36,744 nucleotides of DNA from Kiritimatiellia bacterium (GTDB lineage: Bacteria > Verrucomicrobiota > Kiritimatiellia > UBA8416 > JABMPJ01). Positions 33,040 through 36,744 of this stretch are shown in pieces; within the stretch, counting starts at the first letter, position 1, and every line of letters begins with the position of its first letter. The DNA lies in assembly GCA_016783675.1 (NCBI GenBank), contig JADHWE010000019.1:1-36744 (forward strand), in the 5' to 3' direction. The translations under genes and the position numbers were made by a program. The notes below the pieces were generated by a model. The model was not told where the DNA came from, did no database searches, and worked only from the letters and a program-made list of their open reading frames with translations.

Positions 33040-33075
33040 AAAAGCCTCGCCGCAGTTGGACAGCGGCGCTTTTTT
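33040..33075 (-). terminator. Intrinsic terminator after the VIT-vWA gene
   Basis: The stem GCCGC...GCGGC, extended by AAAAGC/GCTTTT, surrounds a 9-nt loop. On the minus strand CTTTTCTTTT follows; on the plus strand a T6 run follows, so it could act in both directions. It separates the ARPP-1/VIT operon from purD. Confidence 0.75.
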
Positions 33076-33164
33076 GAGCCTGCTCTTCCGGTTCGATTGC
33101 CTGGCCAGGGCCGCGCTCCATGCGACGGGCGAACCAAGAAGCAGACGGCGTCCTTCAACGCGCC

Positions 33165-35456
33165 TTAACGCGCAGTTTCGATCACGATGGCCTGGCCCTC
33201 GAGCACCACGATCACTTGCCGGCCCAGGGCCAGGCTGCGCTTCAGCTCGGGGTGATCGGCGAGCAGCTTGAAGTAGGCGTCTGAGGCGAATTCGATCCGC
33301 CGCGTCTTCATCTCCTTCCTATAGGCACTGTCGACCCACTGTTCCCCGATGTGGTAGAAGATCCGTTTGCCGACATGGCGTACCCCTGCCTGCCTGCTGC
33401 CGGCCACCGTTTCACGCTTGTAGCGCGCAATGGCACGGCTCAGGTCAATCGCCCCGGCCCCGCTGTCGGTCTTGAGATACGACTTCACCTTGCCGGCCTG
33501 GCCGCCGTAGGTGCGCATACGCTTGCCCACCGGCGATGGGGCGGCGGCCGACAGTGCGTCCGCGGCGCCTTCACGGAACATCGGAAGAGCCGTCTCTGTT
33601 GCGGTGGCCGCGGCCGACTGGGGGCGTGCCACCGGGGCCCGCTTTGGAGCGGCAAACATCCGCACCGCACGTTCCTCACGCTCGGCCACAACGGCCGGGA
33701 CACGGTCGCGGTCGATACCGTGTTGGACGTAGGCCTTGTCGTCTTCGAGCACCAGGTAGGAGGTGTAGGGGGTCATGATGCCGTATTCCTTGCTGAGCCA
33801 CATGACCTCGTCTTTCAGTTCGGCCTCCTCGCCCTGCAATCGAATCGCATCGAGCAGGTAGCCGACGCGCCGGGTGGCCCACAGGCGGGGAATGAACGCG
33901 TTATCGCTATTGGTCGCCGGGAAGTCACCCTCGTACACGAACTCGCGCTGCGCTCCCTCCACGTCGCCCAAGAGGCGAATCGCTGTATGCCGGCTCCCCT
34001 CGTAACGCCCCAGTACGACGAGCTGGTCGCCACAGAAGAGATCAGGCAGCTCGCGTGGATGCACCCGGTTGGTCTTGATCTTGTCTATCTCCACCTTCAC
34101 GTTGGCCAGCACGGGGTTGCTGAGCTTATCGACCAGGCTCGAGACCTTGATCTCGATGTCCTCGCCCGGCAGCACGTATTGCGACAGGCCGCCGTTCTTG
34201 CCGGACAGCTTGTCCAACAGGTGCGTATTAACCTTCTCCCCCACACCAAACACGAACAACCGCACCCCGGCGCTGTTCCGATCGGCCACGTTGCCTGCAA
34301 TGATCTCCGGATCCGATTCACCGATGGTCGGCTTGCCGTCCGTGAGAAAGACCACGATGCGCGGCCGCTTGGGATCGAAGTCCATTTTCAACGCCGCCGC
34401 CAAGGCTTCGTCGATAGCCGTACCGCCGCGGGCCGTCAGCTTGTCCACAAACGTCAGCGCCTCGGCGCGGCTGGCCTTGTTGACGGGCAGCAGGTGGTCG
34501 GCCAGTGATTTACTGTCGGTGCTGAAGCGAATGATGTTGAAACGGTCGCCCTCGTTGAGCCGCTGCACGCAATGAGTCAGCGCCCCACGCGCCTGTTCGA
34601 TCTTCTGGCCAGCCATGCTGCCGGAGGTGTCGAACACGAACAGGACGTCCTTGGCCACGGGTTTGCCGTCGGGCGGTGTGACGCTGGGCGCCAGCATCAG
34701 CATGTAGAATCCGTCCTGATCTTTGACGGCGTGCGTGAGCACGTTCATACCGAACGCTTTCTTCGATACGCTGTAGTAGAGAACAAAGTCGCGGTCCAGC
34801 AAGGCGCGATCCTCCTCGAAGCCCACCATCGCCTCGTGCTCGCCCTTGCGGCTGATCCCTACCTCGTGGCTGGGCGAATACACATTCTTGATCGGCGTGG
34901 CGGAGTGGATGCGCACGGAGGTCGTGAAGTCCTCCAGTGTACGCGAGGCCCGCTCGCCGGTTTTGAGCGGATAGACGAACTTATAGAGGCCGCCGTCGAA
35001 CGGAAGCGTCTGCGAATATTCCAGCTCGATGCGCTGTTCACCGTTCTTCGGAACCGGGTAGACACTGATGCGAAACAGGTTGCCGCCCAGGTATTCGAGC
35101 AGGCCGGGATCCTTCATCCGCCGCACGATATCCTGGTAGATCTTGCGTGCCTTGTCCTTCTCCACCAGCTCGCCGCTCATGCGCTTGCCGTTGATGAACA
35201 TGGCAAAATCAGAAATGGCCGCATTCTCAGGCAACGGAAACACGAAGACCGCCTCCAAATCCCGGTTGACGTTGTTCTTGAAGACTTGCTCGATCTTGGC
35301 CGTGGCCACGCCATCCTTGATCTGGATATCGACGCGCTGGTGCTTAATCGCCAGCGGCGGCAGGGACGCATCCTTGGGGATCAGCATCCCGGACCCGAAG
35401 GCCGAAACGGTTGTGAGCAGGGCCAGGGCCAGGGCGGTGAGTGTGTATCGTTTCAT
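33165..35456 (-). CDS. Exported VIT and von Willebrand A domain protein
   Basis: A 763-aa protein with a signal peptide (MKRYTLTALALALLTTVSAFG). The VIT domain covers about residues 25-150 (VFKNNVNRDLEAVFVFPLPENAAI...VYPVPKNGEQRIELEY). The vWA domain at about 270-440 has an intact MIDAS, DTSGSMAG starting at D276. A C-terminal region with an Ala/Pro-rich low-complexity stretch (about 595-650) follows. The architecture is like inter-alpha-trypsin inhibitor heavy chain and bacterial VIT-vWA proteins; no LPXTG motif or C-terminal membrane anchor was seen. AAGGA precedes ATG 35456. It lies 16 bp after the ARPP-1 gene, so both are in one operon. Function unknown; adhesion or envelope assembly is a guess. 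Confidence 0.9.
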   Translation of the reverse strand: MKRYTLTALALALLTTVSAFGSGMLIPKDASLPPLAIKHQRVDIQIKDGVATAKIEQVFKNNVNRDLEAVFVFPLPENAAISDFAMFINGKRMSGELVEKDKARKIYQDIVRRMKDPGLLEYLGGNLFRISVYPVPKNGEQRIELEYSQTLPFDGGLYKFVYPLKTGERASRTLEDFTTSVRIHSATPIKNVYSPSHEVGISRKGEHEAMVGFEEDRALLDRDFVLYYSVSKKAFGMNVLTHAVKDQDGFYMLMLAPSVTPPDGKPVAKDVLFVFDTSGSMAGQKIEQARGALTHCVQRLNEGDRFNIIRFSTDSKSLADHLLPVNKASRAEALTFVDKLTARGGTAIDEALAAALKMDFDPKRPRIVVFLTDGKPTIGESDPEIIAGNVADRNSAGVRLFVFGVGEKVNTHLLDKLSGKNGGLSQYVLPGEDIEIKVSSLVDKLSNPVLANVKVEIDKIKTNRVHPRELPDLFCGDQLVVLGRYEGSRHTAIRLLGDVEGAQREFVYEGDFPATNSDNAFIPRLWATRRVGYLLDAIRLQGEEAELKDEVMWLSKEYGIMTPYTSYLVLEDDKAYVQHGIDRDRVPAVVAEREERAVRMFAAPKRAPVARPQSAAATATETALPMFREGAADALSAAAPSPVGKRMRTYGGQAGKVKSYLKTDSGAGAIDLSRAIARYKRETVAGSRQAGVRHVGKRIFYHIGEQWVDSAYRKEMKTRRIEFASDAYFKLLADHPELKRSLALGRQVIVVLEGQAIVIETAR

Positions 35457-35472
35457 GACGGATTCCTTCTGT

Positions 35473-36546
35473 TTACTCCTCACTATTCAATCGGGGCATC
35501 GGCTGAATCGTGATCCGGGCGGGAAAGACCCCGGCATGGACCACGCCGCCAAAATGTTCCAGGGAACTCCCTTCCACCGCGCCGTGCACTTTCCAGAGCT
35601 TGCCGATCCCCGCGGTGCCGCGACGAATGAAGCGCGCGCGGGCTATATCGACCAGGAAACGTTGTGCCATTCCCTTTTCTGGCGGCGGGAGGTGTTTGCG
35701 ATAGAGATCGATTGGCGGGCGCGGGGCAATGCCTTCGGCGGCATAGGAGCGACACAGCTTGGGCCACAGCGCCGCGAACAGGTCCGGATCGCCAAACAGA
35801 TCGCCGCCCAGGATACGACGGTGACGAACCACGATGCAGCCCACCGTGCGCGGACCGGGCAAGGGCCGCACGGCGGCCACGCAGGCATCCAAACGGCGCT
35901 GCAGTTCCGGCGATTCGAACAACTGTTGATAGCTGGCCGTGGGGGTCTCGACCCGCGCCGCATCGAGCTGTTCACCGATCGTACTCCAGATGCGGTCCTG
36001 CGTGGCTCCACCGGTGGCCATCTGCCGCAGGGCGGGCGCCGAAAGCGTCTGACCGCTCCTGAATCCGCCGGTCTCACGCCAGCGATGTTCTTCGCCACAG
36101 TAGACCGTGACATCAGTCCAGCCCGACTGGCGTGGCAGCAGTACATCGTCCCTTACCATCCGGTTCTGCTTGCCGCCCAGGATCAGCTCACCCGCCATGA
36201 GGAGGACCGGCAGGGCCGCGTCGTTGCGAACCGCCAGGCGTGACACCTGGCCGTCACCCACTTCCCGGATGGCGAGTTGATCGCGCTGCAGGGCCTGGTC
36301 AAGCGTCAGGATGCCCATCGTGCTGTGTCGCGAAGGGAGTTCGAGCGGATAGAACGTCAGGTGCGACCAGCGTTGCGGTACGCCGATCGTGACCCGTTGT
36401 GCCAACGCGGGAAGCATGGAGCCCGGCACAGGTCGTACCGGGGGTACGGGAGGGGCGGAAACGCCGGGCGACTTCGCGGGGTCTGTTTCCAGGTAAGCCC
36501 CCGACGCCGCCACCGCCATCATCAAGACTGCAAGAAATAGCTTCAT
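35473..36546 (-). CDS. Exported ARPP-1 domain protein
   Basis: A 357-aa protein with an N-terminal signal peptide (MKLFLAVLMMAVAASG). The core (LTLDQALQRDQLAIREVGDG..LAVRNDAALPVLLMAGELILGGKQNRMVRDDVLLPR, about residues 85-145) matches what I know as the ARPP-1 family, first named from association with ADP-ribosylglycohydrolases and rhodanese-phosphatases. Its biochemistry is unknown. ATG 36546 is chosen because the signal peptide starts there; the ribosome site is weak. The C-terminus may hold a second small domain (residues about 290-357). It is the first gene of a two-gene operon with the VIT-vWA protein. Confidence 0.8.
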   Translation of the reverse strand: MKLFLAVLMMAVAASGAYLETDPAKSPGVSAPPVPPVRPVPGSMLPALAQRVTIGVPQRWSHLTFYPLELPSRHSTMGILTLDQALQRDQLAIREVGDGQVSRLAVRNDAALPVLLMAGELILGGKQNRMVRDDVLLPRQSGWTDVTVYCGEEHRWRETGGFRSGQTLSAPALRQMATGGATQDRIWSTIGEQLDAARVETPTASYQQLFESPELQRRLDACVAAVRPLPGPRTVGCIVVRHRRILGGDLFGDPDLFAALWPKLCRSYAAEGIAPRPPIDLYRKHLPPPEKGMAQRFLVDIARARFIRRGTAGIGKLWKVHGAVEGSSLEHFGGVVHAGVFPARITIQPMPRLNSEE

Positions 36547-36744
36547 GGTCCCACTCTCGCTTTCAAGAGTTAAGACGCATGTCAGCGGCCTTTTGTTCCA
36601 ATAAAATTGGTATCGTTCAAATGTTGACGCCTGTGGTCCGTGGAGCATGGTCTGACCCGGACACGGAACTCAATATCCAATATCCAACAAGGAATATCCA
36701 ATGGCCAAGGGAAGAGAGCGAGGAAAGCGAATGAATGCCCGAAA
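36547..36744. other. Intergenic end of window with TATCCAA repeat
   Basis: Holds the presumed promoter region of the ARPP-1 gene (no convincing boxes) and, at 36671-36694, an exact copy of the 24-bp repeat at 26573-26596. An ATG at 36731 preceded by GAGGAAAG may begin a plus-strand gene beyond the window; 14 bases are too few to judge. Confidence 0.6.

Noticed and set aside
1-36744. CRISPR array or Cas genes
   Set aside because: No regularly spaced repeat-spacer pattern and no Cas-like protein were seen; the repeats found are dispersed or inverted.

Overview
The window reads as a GC-rich bacterial chromosome segment, most likely from the PVC superphylum (Kiritimatiellota, Lentisphaerota or Verrucomicrobiota). 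This placement is inferred from four things: a type III glutamine synthetase, a very large secreted C25-type protease whose last ~70 residues look like a C-terminal module common in PVC secreted proteins, dispersed TATCCAA-type intergenic repeats, and an RpiB-SHMT gene fusion. No rRNA, complete tRNA or CRISPR array was seen.

Left third (1-13009), accessory DNA. A tyrosine recombinase (33-938) stands just before a 153-bp sequence ending in the 3' half of a tRNA-Thr(CGT) gene. The same 153 bp recurs at 12857-13009, 20 bp before the core gene gltD. The 11.9 kb between the two copies is therefore a genomic island in a tandem array at a tRNA-Thr gene whose intact 5' half must lie left of the window. 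The island holds a small GIY-YIG nuclease gene split by a 3,335-bp DDE/ExeA-type transposon (7-bp target duplication; precise removal restores an 82-codon ORF), a DUF6088/AbiEii type IV toxin-antitoxin pair with a palindromic operator, a RAYT (Y1) transposase element, an ISAzo13-like element with an A8 frameshift site and a truncated 3' end, an N-terminally truncated integrase-SAM-like gene, a UPF0158 gene, and a second unrelated AbiEi/AbiEii pair with a nested-palindrome operator. A 23-bp motif built from two CCACCACT octamers occurs three times, each time shortly after a stop codon.

Middle (13029-21300), nitrogen assimilation. On the minus strand, glnN (GSIII), gltB and gltD form a GS-GOGAT unit. 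A full-consensus sigma-54 promoter lies 100 bp upstream of the glnN start. Glutamine made by GSIII feeds glutamate synthase.

Right half (21582-36744). A 1,613-residue secreted C25-family (gingipain-like) protein is followed by a 720-bp repeat-rich intergenic region. Then comes a tightly packed minus-strand operon in the transcription order purD, purE, tsaC/ywlC, low-molecular-weight phosphatase (ywlE-like), rpiB-glyA fusion, queuosine-tRNA mannosyltransferase homologue. Apart from the purine genes and the transferase, this is the order ywlC-ywlE-rpiB-glyA of Bacillus subtilis. The operon combines purine and one-carbon metabolism with tRNA modification. A terminator separates it from an upstream exported pair: a VIT/von Willebrand A protein and an ARPP-1-domain protein.

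All assignments rest on reading the sequence; no similarity search or structure prediction was run.
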